Shown: one piece after another, positions 1-5,688 of the stretch | Layout: each line of letters opens with the position of its first letter | Position numbering within the stretch: the first letter of the stretch is position 1 | DNA from: Castellaniella sp041675725 | Lineage (GTDB): Bacteria; Pseudomonadota; Gammaproteobacteria; Burkholderiales; Burkholderiaceae_B | Reading direction: 5' to 3' | Assembly (NCBI RefSeq): GCF_041675725.1 | Contig: NZ_JBAYTI010000097.1 | Span: 1-7,436, forward strand | Length of the DNA: 7,436 nucleotides | The notes under the pieces: generated by a model | Database searches by the model: none | What the model was told of the DNA's origin: nothing | What the model saw: the letters and a program-made list of their open reading frames with translations, nothing else | Program-made: the position numbers and the translations under genes

Positions 1-1026
1 GACCGTACGCGCCTGGCGTTTCTGTTCGATGGGCGCACCGACCAGCAAGATGCCTTTGTGTGGCAGGGCACATTCGATGTGCGCCACCTGATCCGCCACC
101 AGGCCGTGTACGCTGCGCAGGGCCACGATGGCATCGATCGCGGCATGGGCAAAACGGCAGGCCGGGTACGGCTTGATGGCGATGTCCAGCGTGCGCCACT
201 GGCGGCCGAGCCCGGCCAGCGCTTCGGGCATGTCGGCGCGCGGCGCATAGGCGCGCATGAACCCATGCGGCCCCTCGAGGGGATGGGACGCGCCGACATA
301 CCCCGCGCGGGCCAGGCAGGCCGAGACCAGGCCTGCGCGCGCTGCCGCCCCGACCTGAAAGCGCTTCGTCCACGCGCCGTTTTCGAGGAACTGCAACGAA
401 CCCGCCGCCTGGCTCAGGGCGATGCCCAGCGCCGACTGGGTCTGTGCGGCATCCAGGCCCAGCACGCGGGCTGCCGCCACGCTGGCGGCAAACACGCCAC
501 AGGTCGCCGTGGGATGGAAGCCCCGATCGTAGTGGTCTGCCGCCCCCAGGGCCACCGCCAGGCGGCAGACCAGCTCGTAGCCGGCAACGACCGCGGCCAG
601 CACCTGAGCCCCGGACGCCGCCACCATGCCCGCGGCCGCGAGGGCGGCCGGCAGCACCGTGGCACTGGGATGCAGCGCGCCACGCGCATACGTGTCGTCG
701 AAGTCCAGAGAATGGATCAAGGCGCCGTTGAGTTCGGCGGCCGCAGGCGGCGTGAAGGTCTCTGTGGCCCCGAGCACCCGGCCGCCCTTGGGATCGGCGC
801 CCGTGGCCTGGCCCATGGCCCGCAGGGCCGCGGCATGGACCTGGGTGGACTCGGCGGCCTGCCAGGCACGCATCCCGACCCCAAGGGAATCGAGGATCAG
901 CGCCTTGGCACGCTCGCGTACGGCGTCTGGGATGTGCCCGGGCCGCAGCCCGGCGGCAAATTGCGCCAGGGCGGCGGTGACTTCAGGCGGTGCCGCGACC
1001 GCCGGTTCAGCCCGGGCGGCGCTCAT
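1..1026 (-). CDS. MmgE/PrpD family protein, 3' end outside window
   Basis: The first 342 residues are in the window; the reading frame is open to base 1, and the family is usually about 450 residues long, so roughly 110 C-terminal residues are missing. MmgE/PrpD enzymes act on free carboxylic acids (2-methylcitrate dehydratase, cis-aconitate decarboxylase, iminodisuccinate epimerase). Visible family signatures are ILDSLGVGM (44-52), NGALIHSLDFDDTY (100-113), HPSATVLPAALA (119-130), GYEL (149-152), FHPTATCGVFAA (170-181), TKRFQVGAAARAG (220-232) and IKPYPACRFAH (284-294). Aligned by eye to cis-aconitate decarboxylase, H119, H171, K221 and K285 fall on the conserved active-site His/Lys positions, so it looks catalytically intact. 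The start codon overlaps the stop of the upstream cyclase gene as ATGA, which suggests translational coupling and fixes the start. No strong ribosome binding site is seen. The substrate cannot be told from sequence; this is a separate, only distantly similar paralogue of the protein at 1842-3203. Confidence 0.93.
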   Translation of the reverse strand, partial: MSAARAEPAVAAPPEVTAALAQFAAGLRPGHIPDAVRERAKALILDSLGVGMRAWQAAESTQVHAAALRAMGQATGADPKGGRVLGATETFTPPAAAELNGALIHSLDFDDTYARGALHPSATVLPAALAAAGMVAASGAQVLAAVVAGYELVCRLAVALGAADHYDRGFHPTATCGVFAASVAAARVLGLDAAQTQSALGIALSQAAGSLQFLENGAWTKRFQVGAAARAGLVSACLARAGYVGASHPLEGPHGFMRAYAPRADMPEALAGLGRQWRTLDIAIKPYPACRFAHAAIDAIVALRSVHGLVADQVAHIECALPHKGILLVGAPIEQKRQARTV

Positions 1027-1760
1027 GAAACCAGCCTGCGCGCCAGAATGCGCGTGGGCGCCCCGTCGCCCCCCCGGATGTTCAACGCATTGCACAGGAT
1101 CTCGACCCGCTGCCCCGTCAGGGCGTCCAGGTTCGTGAGATGCTCGGCCACCAGCACCCCATGCCCCAACAGCCGCTCGTGGACGGGAAAATCGAACCCT
1201 GGCCCACGATGTTCGTGCGGCATTTCCGGCGTGGGGGTGTCGACGGCCAGCATCTTGACCTGGCGATCGACCAGCCACTGCGCTGCCGCCACGCTCAGCC
1301 ACGGGTGGTTCTGGTAGGCATCGGAATAGGCCAGATGATGCATGCCGGTGTTCAGGACGAGGATGTCGCCCGGTTCGAGCCCGACGCAGGCCGCTTCGAG
1401 CTGTGCCGGACCGATTTCGCACCCCCCATCGGTTTCGACCCGGCAGATCAGGCCCGCGCCGGACAAGCGCTCGAGGGGCACCTCTTCGAACGCCGGCCCG
1501 TCATTGAAGCGATGGCGCGGCGAATCGACGTGCGTGCCAAGGTGGACCACCATGTCCATGCGGGTGATGTTCAGGGGAAAATCGGGCCGCTGCAGGAAAT
1601 GGCCGAAACTTGGCACCGGAAAGAAAGGCTGCCGCGGCATGTCGGAGCTCAGTGGATGGGACAGATCGACCCAGGGCCCCTGCGCCCGCAACGGACGCGC
1701 CGGGGGCAGCTCGACCCAGCCCTTCCAGCCATCGGATAATTCACCGCTCGCATCACACAT
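1023..1760 (-). CDS. cyclase family protein (kynurenine formamidase-like metal hydrolase)
   Basis: A 245-residue protein of the cyclase superfamily (PF04199), whose known members are Mn/Zn hydrolases such as kynurenine formamidase and isatin hydrolase. The hallmark motif HLGTHVDSPRH lies at residues 73-83, giving the expected metal ligands H73, H77 and D79 and the catalytic-type H83. Other family features are VDLSHPLSSDMP (31-42), GDILVLNTG (131-139), AVDTPTPE (172-179), H194, the VAEHLTNLDAL segment with E206, and the C-terminal RGGDGAPTR (229-237). The frame is open for 21 codons further upstream, but AGGAG placed 6 nt before the ATG at 1760 decides for the shorter start, which also gives the normal family length. 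Its stop overlaps the next MmgE/PrpD start (ATGA), and it follows the other MmgE/PrpD gene by 81 bp, so it is probably the middle gene of an operon. It may hydrolyse an amide or lactone of the pathway substrate; that role is inferred. It is not an identified kynB, since no other kynurenine gene is nearby. Confidence 0.93.
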   Translation of the reverse strand: MCDASGELSDGWKGWVELPPARPLRAQGPWVDLSHPLSSDMPRQPFFPVPSFGHFLQRPDFPLNITRMDMVVHLGTHVDSPRHRFNDGPAFEEVPLERLSGAGLICRVETDGGCEIGPAQLEAACVGLEPGDILVLNTGMHHLAYSDAYQNHPWLSVAAAQWLVDRQVKMLAVDTPTPEMPHEHRGPGFDFPVHERLLGHGVLVAEHLTNLDALTGQRVEILCNALNIRGGDGAPTRILARRLVS

Positions 1761-1764
1761 GGGG

Positions 1765-1772
1765 TTCTCCTG
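1765..1772 (-). promoter_or_regulatory. ribosome binding site of the cyclase gene
   Basis: On the minus strand an AGGAG core stands 6 nt before the ATG at 1760. It is the clearest Shine-Dalgarno on the left arm and is the reason for choosing this start over the in-frame ATG at 1823. Confidence 0.7.
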
Positions 1773-1782
1773 TTGAAACGCC

Positions 1783-1802
1783 CGCCCGGTATCGCCCGGT
1801 AT
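1783..1802. repeat. 10-bp perfect tandem repeat (2 copies)
   Basis: CGCCCGGTAT occurs twice head to tail in the 81-bp gap between the MmgE/PrpD stop (1842) and the cyclase start (1760). The gap has no clear terminator, since no hairpin is followed by a T-run on the minus strand, so read-through between the two genes is likely. Confidence 0.6.
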
Positions 1803-1841
1803 TGAAAGACCCGCTCGGGCCACACCGCAACCCGGACGCGC

Positions 1842-3203
1842 TCAATGCCCGCCGATGAGCGCGGACAATGAGGCAAGCGGGGCGTTTTCGAGATCGCCGA
1901 TCAAGGCGACGAGGCGGTCGGCCTGCCCGGGGTTCAGGACACCGTGGCCGTTGTCGCGGAATTTTTGCTCCAGCTCTGGCGCGGACAGCGGGTTGCCCGG
2001 ATCGCCCTTGGGATAATACACAGTGGCCTCGTGCCGACTGCCATCGCGCAAGGTGACGATCACCCGCGCCGGGAATTTCTCGGGGTACAGCGGGGTGAGT
2101 TCGGGGTCGGCCACCACCTCGGTCACCCCGAGCACCCTGCGAACACGCGGGTCGTTGAAGCGCTCTGGCGCAAATTGCTTCTGGGTGACTTCGCCGTCCA
2201 CCAGCGCGACGGCCACGCAATACGGGACCGACAGCCGGGCGGCCATGGTCTTTTGTACGTCTTTGCTGGAAAAATGAGACTTGACCGTGGCATATGTGCG
2301 GATTTCAACCGCGGTGATGTCCTGGGCGGCCGGATGGTCCCGCCGCACGATTTCCAGCGCGGCCCCAATAGGTGAATGGCTGGCCAGGATGGAAGGGTAG
2401 AACTTGAAGCCGTTTTGCAGGATTTCCCAGCGCTCGCCCAGGCCGTCGTGCAAGGCCGCGGCGTCGGGTTCGGTGCTGTAGGCGGCCAGATAGCCCTTTG
2501 GATGCCCAAGAATGTCGGGCGGGCTGCTGGCACCGAGCTCGGCCAGCAGCATGGCCAGCGTACCGTTCATGGCCGCTTTGCCTGGATGCAGGCTCTTGGA
2601 ATCATCGCCTGATTCGAAAAACGTGTTCAGACCGGCCGCCTGGGTGCCGGCGAACCCCAAAGCGGTGCAGGTGGCATCGGCCCCCAGGCCGGCTGCCCGG
2701 GCAGCGGCGGCGGCGGCGGCGAACGTGCCGTTGGTGGCGGTGGAATGCCAGAATCGGTAATGGCTCGGCATGACCGCCATCCCGACCCGCGCCCCGACCT
2801 CGTAGCCCGCCACCAGCGCCGTGATCAGATCGCGCCCCGTACCCCGACGGGCTTCGCACACCGCCAGGGCGGCTGGCACCACCACCGAGCCCAGATGCGC
2901 CAGCGCGCGCTTGTGCGTGTCGTCGTTGTCGGCCGCATTGATCAGCATGCCGTTGGCCAGGGCGGCCAGGGCCGCGTGCGTCTGCGCCCCGCCGATCACC
3001 GTGGCCTGTGCGGCCGCACCAAACTGGCCGACCAGCGCATTGGCAATCTGGGCCTTGCGCGGATCTTCTTTATAAGCGGCGAACGCACAACCCAGGGCAT
3101 CGAGCAAAAAACGCCCGGCCTGCGCCACGACGTCGGGGGGCAAGTCATCATATTGAAGCTGGGCCACGAATCGGGCCATCGGCTGGGTCAGGGAAGAGGT
3201 CAT
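1842..3203 (-). CDS. MmgE/PrpD family protein (complete)
   Basis: A complete 453-residue MmgE/PrpD protein of normal family length. Signatures are RFLLDALGCAFAAY (31-44), NGMLINAADNDDTHK (84-98), HLGSVVVPAALA (103-114), GYEVGARVG (133-141), WHSTATNGTF (152-161), KSLHPGKAAMNG (203-214) and NGFKFYPSILASHSPIGAAL (264-283), followed by the smaller C-terminal domain. H103, H153, K203 and K267 match, by eye, conserved active-site positions of cis-aconitate decarboxylase, so activity on a free carboxylic acid is plausible. Compared with the other MmgE/PrpD protein here it has HLGS instead of HPSA and a seven-alanine run (162-168) coded almost entirely by GCC. The ATG at 3203 is chosen because the family N-terminus (helix before LDALG) begins just after it; the ribosome binding site is weak. 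It lies between lysR and the cyclase gene on the same strand and probably begins the lysR-adjacent operon. Substrate unknown; dehydratase, decarboxylase and epimerase are all possible. Confidence 0.95.
   Translation of the reverse strand: MTSSLTQPMARFVAQLQYDDLPPDVVAQAGRFLLDALGCAFAAYKEDPRKAQIANALVGQFGAAAQATVIGGAQTHAALAALANGMLINAADNDDTHKRALAHLGSVVVPAALAVCEARRGTGRDLITALVAGYEVGARVGMAVMPSHYRFWHSTATNGTFAAAAAAARAAGLGADATCTALGFAGTQAAGLNTFFESGDDSKSLHPGKAAMNGTLAMLLAELGASSPPDILGHPKGYLAAYSTEPDAAALHDGLGERWEILQNGFKFYPSILASHSPIGAALEIVRRDHPAAQDITAVEIRTYATVKSHFSSKDVQKTMAARLSVPYCVAVALVDGEVTQKQFAPERFNDPRVRRVLGVTEVVADPELTPLYPEKFPARVIVTLRDGSRHEATVYYPKGDPGNPLSAPELEQKFRDNGHGVLNPGQADRLVALIGDLENAPLASLSALIGGH
2700..2720 (-). 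repeat. GCC trinucleotide run coding seven alanines
   Basis: Within the MmgE/PrpD gene, residues 162-168 are all alanine, with six GCC codons and one GCT. This is a short simple repeat in a helix-forming stretch. It keeps frame and is probably a composition effect of high GC. Confidence 0.6.
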
Positions 3204-3231
3204 GGGAATCAGGCCTGGGAAGGCAACGAAA

Positions 3232-3263
3232 ACAAGAGGAGACACGGACAAGAGGGGACACGG
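3232..3263. repeat. 16-bp tandem repeat, two copies, one mismatch
   Basis: ACAAGAGGAGACACGG (3232-3247) is followed directly by ACAAGAGGGGACACGG (3248-3263), 15 of 16 identical. It lies 29-60 bp upstream of the MmgE/PrpD start at 3203, in the expected untranslated leader. On the transcribed (minus) strand it is pyrimidine-rich. It could be a duplicated protein-binding site or a recent slippage duplication. Confidence 0.75.
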
Positions 3264-3299
3264 GGCCGCGGCCTGTGGAAGCCGGCCACGGCCCACAGG
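3263..3299 (-). promoter_or_regulatory. two mutually exclusive stem-loops in the MmgE/PrpD leader
   Basis: Stem A pairs 3263-3273 with 3284-3294 (11 bp, one mismatch that is a G-U pair in minus-strand RNA, 10-nt loop). Stem B pairs CCTGTGG (3272-3278) with CCACAGG (3293-3299), 7 perfect bp with a 14-nt loop. The two share bases and cannot form together. No T-run follows on the minus strand, so this is not a textbook intrinsic terminator for lysR. It may be an attenuator-like element or simply a GC-rich structure separating lysR from the next gene. Confidence 0.45.
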
Positions 3300-3358
3300 A
3301 AAAGTATGATCAGGTTCGCACGGGCAGGAAAGCGAATTTTCCCGAACACAGGCTTCGT

Positions 3359-3375
3359 ATATGGCAAACACATAT
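3359..3375. promoter_or_regulatory. candidate operator dyad ATATG-N7-CATAT
   Basis: A perfect inverted repeat with 5-bp arms and a 7-bp centre lies 10 bp past the lysR stop and about 156 bp upstream of the MmgE/PrpD start. Spacing resembles LysR-family boxes, but the strict symmetrical T-N11-A pattern is not met. It may bind the LysR protein or another regulator. Confidence 0.35.
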
Positions 3376-3384
3376 CGGGCGTCT

Positions 3385-4302
3385 TCATGGGGCCTGCGCG
3401 GCGGCGCCGGCGTATCCGCCCGCCGCGCACAGATTGTCGACCAGCTCGGCCAGGAAGTCCTGCCGATGACGACGCTCGCGCCGTATGCAGACACGCAGAT
3501 CGCGCCGTGACCATGGCTCTTTGAGCCCCACCACCGCCAGATACTCGTGATCCGCCGGTTCGAGCGCGGAGCGCGGGACGACGCCGATGCCTGCGCCCGA
3601 GGCGACCAGGCGGGCGATCGCACGATAGCCCGACACCTGCACACGCACATCGAGGCGCCCGCCCAGGGCGGCGGCATGCCCGACCAGAAACGTATGCAGC
3701 GCGGTCCCCTGTTGAAGACTGATGAACGGTTCACCCATGCAGTCCGCAAAACAGATTTCCGGTGCGTTTGCCAAGGCCGAAGCCTTGGGCATGAGCATGA
3801 CCAGCTGGTCCTGACGATACGGTAGAAATTCGAGGTCTGGATGGATCTGGTCGAGCGCCACGACCCCGATGTCGGCGCGCGCCGAGGCCACGGCATCGAC
3901 GATCTCGTGGCTGGGATGCTCTTCGAGAATGATGCGCACGTCGGGAAAGCGCGCAAAGAAACGGGCCAGATCGTCGGGCAGGTACGAACTGATGGCATTG
4001 TTGTTGGCAAAGAATGTGATCCGGCGCGTGAGGCGTTGCGAAAACGGCTGCATATCGGTCCGCATCTGCTCGAGCTGGGCCACACAGCGCCGCGCATGGT
4101 CGGCCATGACGCGGCCGGCCGTGGTCAGGCTGACCCCGCGGGCGCCGCGAATCAGCAGCCGGGCCCCGACGGTGTCTTCCAGGCGTTTGATGCGCAGGCT
4201 GACGGACGATGGCGCCAAATGAACGCGTTCGGCGCCGCGCGACAGATTGCCCGCATCGGCCACCGCAAGAAACACTTTCAGGTCGATGAAGTCGTAGTGC
4301 AT
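3385..4302 (-). CDS. LysR-family transcriptional regulator
   Basis: A 305-residue LysR-type regulator of standard length. The N-terminal winged helix-turn-helix is at about 4-63 (FIDLKVFLAVADAGNLSRGA, then AERVHLAPSSVSLRIKRLE and LLIRGARGVSLTTAGR), followed by a linker helix (to about 90) and a periplasmic-binding-protein-like effector domain (about 92-295). Effector-domain landmarks include VVALDQIHPDL (147-157), QDQLVMLMP (164-172) and VASGAGIGVVP (233-243). The frame is open upstream for 58 more codons, but the ATG at 4302 is chosen because the helix-turn-helix begins right after it as in most of the family. No clear ribosome binding site is visible. It is co-directional with the MmgE/PrpD-cyclase genes and divergent from the CoA-transferase gene, the usual position for a LysR protein controlling both arms. 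The effector is probably a pathway acid or its CoA ester (inference). Confidence 0.95.
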   Translation of the reverse strand: MHYDFIDLKVFLAVADAGNLSRGAERVHLAPSSVSLRIKRLEDTVGARLLIRGARGVSLTTAGRVMADHARRCVAQLEQMRTDMQPFSQRLTRRITFFANNNAISSYLPDDLARFFARFPDVRIILEEHPSHEIVDAVASARADIGVVALDQIHPDLEFLPYRQDQLVMLMPKASALANAPEICFADCMGEPFISLQQGTALHTFLVGHAAALGGRLDVRVQVSGYRAIARLVASGAGIGVVPRSALEPADHEYLAVVGLKEPWSRRDLRVCIRRERRHRQDFLAELVDNLCAAGGYAGAAAQAP

Positions 4303-4308
4303 GCCAAT

Positions 4309-4349
4309 GGGGAACGAATCGGGGAATCGGGAATCGGGGAACGAATCGG
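4309..4349. repeat. GAATCGG short repeat cluster in the lysR leader
   Basis: GAATCGG occurs four times (4316-4322, 4324-4330, 4331-4337, 4343-4349), and the 14-mer GGGGAACGAATCGG occurs at 4309-4322 and 4336-4349, a 27-bp period. It sits immediately upstream of the chosen lysR start, inside its likely leader and in place of a ribosome binding site. This looks like slippage-prone sequence; a role in tuning lysR translation or binding a regulator is possible. Confidence 0.6.
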
Positions 4350-4363
4350 CTGGCTCGTCAGGC

Positions 4364-4392
4364 AGCTTACCGCGAGCTTTCGTGATTGACAA
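4364..4392 (-). promoter_or_regulatory. weak candidate sigma-70 promoter for lysR
   Basis: On the minus strand TTGTCA (4392-4387), a 17-bp spacer and TAAGCT (4369-4364) give a promoter-like pair with a good -35 and a poor -10. It would leave a leader of about 55 nt to the ATG at 4302. Pattern only; many such matches occur by chance. Confidence 0.3.
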
Positions 4393-4404
4393 ATGCTGGC
4401 TTTG
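4390..4404. promoter_or_regulatory. candidate LysR-type dyad CAAA-N7-TTTG
   Basis: A short 4-bp-arm dyad lies in the divergent lysR/CoA-transferase region, about 50 bp before a possible CoA-transferase transcription start near 4451. The location fits a LysR binding site, but the arms are short and the T-N11-A pattern is not exact. Confidence 0.25.
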
Positions 4405-4415
4405 AAATTGCTCGC

Positions 4416-4444
4416 TTCCGCCCGCCACCGGGGCTCGGGATAAT
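4416..4444 (+). promoter_or_regulatory. weak candidate promoter for the CoA-transferase operon
   Basis: GATAAT (4439-4444) is a good -10; 17 bp upstream is TTCCGC (4416-4421), a poor -35. A strong -10 with a poor -35 is what an activator-dependent LysR target often shows. The leader to the ATG at 4507 would be about 55 nt. Confidence 0.3.
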
Positions 4445-4453
4445 TCTCTCAGG

Positions 4454-4470
4454 CCTGTCCGCATGGCAGG
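4454..4470. promoter_or_regulatory. imperfect inverted repeat CCTGTC-N5-GGCAGG
   Basis: A dyad with 6-bp arms (one G-U type mismatch) lies just after the candidate transcription start and 37 bp before the CoA-transferase ATG. It could be an operator or a leader hairpin. Support is positional only. Confidence 0.25.
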
Positions 4471-4506
4471 TCGCATTCATGAGCCTCATCTCAGGGTATC
4501 CCCTCC

Positions 4507-5688
4507 ATGCCGAATAGACCAGAATCCGCCCTTGCCCCACCGCCTTCCAAGCCACTCGACGGGCTGCTCGTCGTCGCCATCGAACAGGCCGTCGCTGCCC
4601 CTGTGTGCACCGGACGCCTGGCCGAAATGGGCGCGCGCGTCATCAAGATCGAACGGCCCGACGGCGACTTCGCCCGCGGCTACGATCAGGCCGCCAACGG
4701 CGAAGCGTCCTATTTCGTCTGGGCCAACAGGGGTAAAGAATCCATGGTGCTGGACTTCAAGCAACCCGAAGGGGCGGCCCTGCTGCACCGCATGCTGGCC
4801 AAGGCCGACGTGCTGGTCCAGAACCTGGCACCCGGTGCGCTGGCACGGGCCGGCTTTGGCGCGGCAGAACTGCGCGCGCGATATCCGCACCTGATCCTCT
4901 GCGACATCAGCGGCTACGGCAGCGAAGGCCCCGGCAGCGAACTCAAGGCCTATGACCTGCTCGTTCAGTGCGAAAGCGGCCTGGTCGGCGTCAGCGGCGC
5001 CCCCGAAGCCTATGGGCGCATCGGTGTCTCGATCTGCGACATCGGTGCCGGCCTGAACGCCACCATCGGCGTGTTGTCGGCGCTCGCGCAGCGTGCCCGC
5101 ACCGGCAAAGGCGCAAATATCGCCATCTCGCTGTTCGACAGCACCGCCGACTGGATGACGGTACCCTATGTCCATCAAGTCTATGGCCAGGGCGCACCCG
5201 CACGCCAGGGTCTGCAGCATCCATCGATCGCACCGTACGGCAGCTACGCCACCCGCGACGGGCACGACATCGTCATCAGCATCCAGAATGAGCGCGAATG
5301 GCAACAGTTCTGCACTCACTTTCTGCGCGATCCGTCCGTGGCGGCCGACGAACGCTTTTCTTCCAACAACCAGCGTGTGCACCACCGCGACGCCCTGAAT
5401 ACAATGATTGCCGCGGCGTTTGCGCAGCTGGACCGCGACCAGGCCCTGGCGCGCCTGGGTGCATCGAACACGGCGTACGGGCAGGTGCGCTCGGTGGCCG
5501 GGCTGGCCCGGCACCCGGCCCTGCGCACCTGGCCCATGTCCGTCCACGGCAAAGATCTGCAACTGATCGCGCCTCCGGTGCGGGCGCCCTGGGACACGCA
5601 GCGGTTCCAGCCAGCGCCGCGCCTGGGGCAGCACACTGAATCACTGCGGGCAGAATTTTCCGCCCCCCACAACGAGACCACACCATGA
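4507..5688 (+). CDS. family III (CaiB/BaiF) CoA-transferase
   Basis: A 393-residue class III CoA-transferase, the usual family length, which moves CoA from an acyl-CoA donor to a free acid through an aspartyl anhydride intermediate in the cytoplasm. Family blocks are DGLLVVAIEQAVAAP (18-32), LAEMGARVIKIERPDGD (38-54), YFVWANRGKESMVLDFK (69-85), DVLVQNLAPG (101-110), SGYGSEGPGSELKAYDLLVQ (135-154) and GVSICDIGAGLNATIGVLSA (173-192). D178 in CDIGAGL is the expected catalytic aspartate. The ATG at 4507 gives about 17 residues before the first core strand; its ribosome binding site is weak (AGGG 10 nt upstream). It diverges from lysR and overlaps the hydratase gene by ATGA. By context it probably activates an unsaturated or branched dicarboxylate, like itaconate CoA-transferase or mesaconyl-CoA transferase. 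Substrate specificity cannot be read from the sequence, and other family members use formate, carnitine or arylacids. Confidence 0.95.
   Translation: MPNRPESALAPPPSKPLDGLLVVAIEQAVAAPVCTGRLAEMGARVIKIERPDGDFARGYDQAANGEASYFVWANRGKESMVLDFKQPEGAALLHRMLAKADVLVQNLAPGALARAGFGAAELRARYPHLILCDISGYGSEGPGSELKAYDLLVQCESGLVGVSGAPEAYGRIGVSICDIGAGLNATIGVLSALAQRARTGKGANIAISLFDSTADWMTVPYVHQVYGQGAPARQGLQHPSIAPYGSYATRDGHDIVISIQNEREWQQFCTHFLRDPSVAADERFSSNNQRVHHRDALNTMIAAAFAQLDRDQALARLGASNTAYGQVRSVAGLARHPALRTWPMSVHGKDLQLIAPPVRAPWDTQRFQPAPRLGQHTESLRAEFSAPHNETTP

Noticed and set aside
58..1317. Long open frame on the plus strand (419 codons)
   Set aside because: It is antisense to the MmgE/PrpD and cyclase genes, Arg/Gly/His-rich, and shows no family motif; long antisense frames are common at this GC content.
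1023..1760. Naming the cyclase gene kynB (kynurenine formamidase)
   Set aside because: Only the family motif supports it; there is no kynureninase or tryptophan dioxygenase gene beside it, and the neighbours point to dicarboxylate metabolism.
1023..1823. Cyclase start at the upstream ATG (1823)
   Set aside because: No ribosome binding site there, while AGGAG stands 6 nt before the ATG at 1760; the extra residues cross the tandem repeat.
2745..3524. A 259-codon plus-strand frame covering the lysR/MmgE spacer
   Set aside because: Mostly antisense to MmgE/PrpD, His/Arg/Gln-rich, with no recognisable domain or ribosome binding site.
1842..4097. A 751-codon reading of the MmgE/PrpD frame that runs back through lysR
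   Set aside because: The extra 298 codons overlap lysR in another frame and look like random high-GC translation. The family N-terminus begins at the ATG at 3203.
4386..4391. Perfect TTGACA on the plus strand as a -35 for the CoA-transferase
   Set aside because: No acceptable -10 lies 15-19 bp downstream; the only good -10 (4439-4444) is too far away.
3385..4476. LysR with a 58-residue N-terminal extension starting at 4476
   Set aside because: The extension runs through the GAATCGG repeats and the promoter region; LysR proteins normally begin a few residues before the helix-turn-helix, as with the ATG at 4302.
4486..5634. A 382-codon frame on the minus strand
   Set aside because: It is the antisense shadow of the CoA-transferase gene, whose catalytic motifs are unmistakable on the plus strand.
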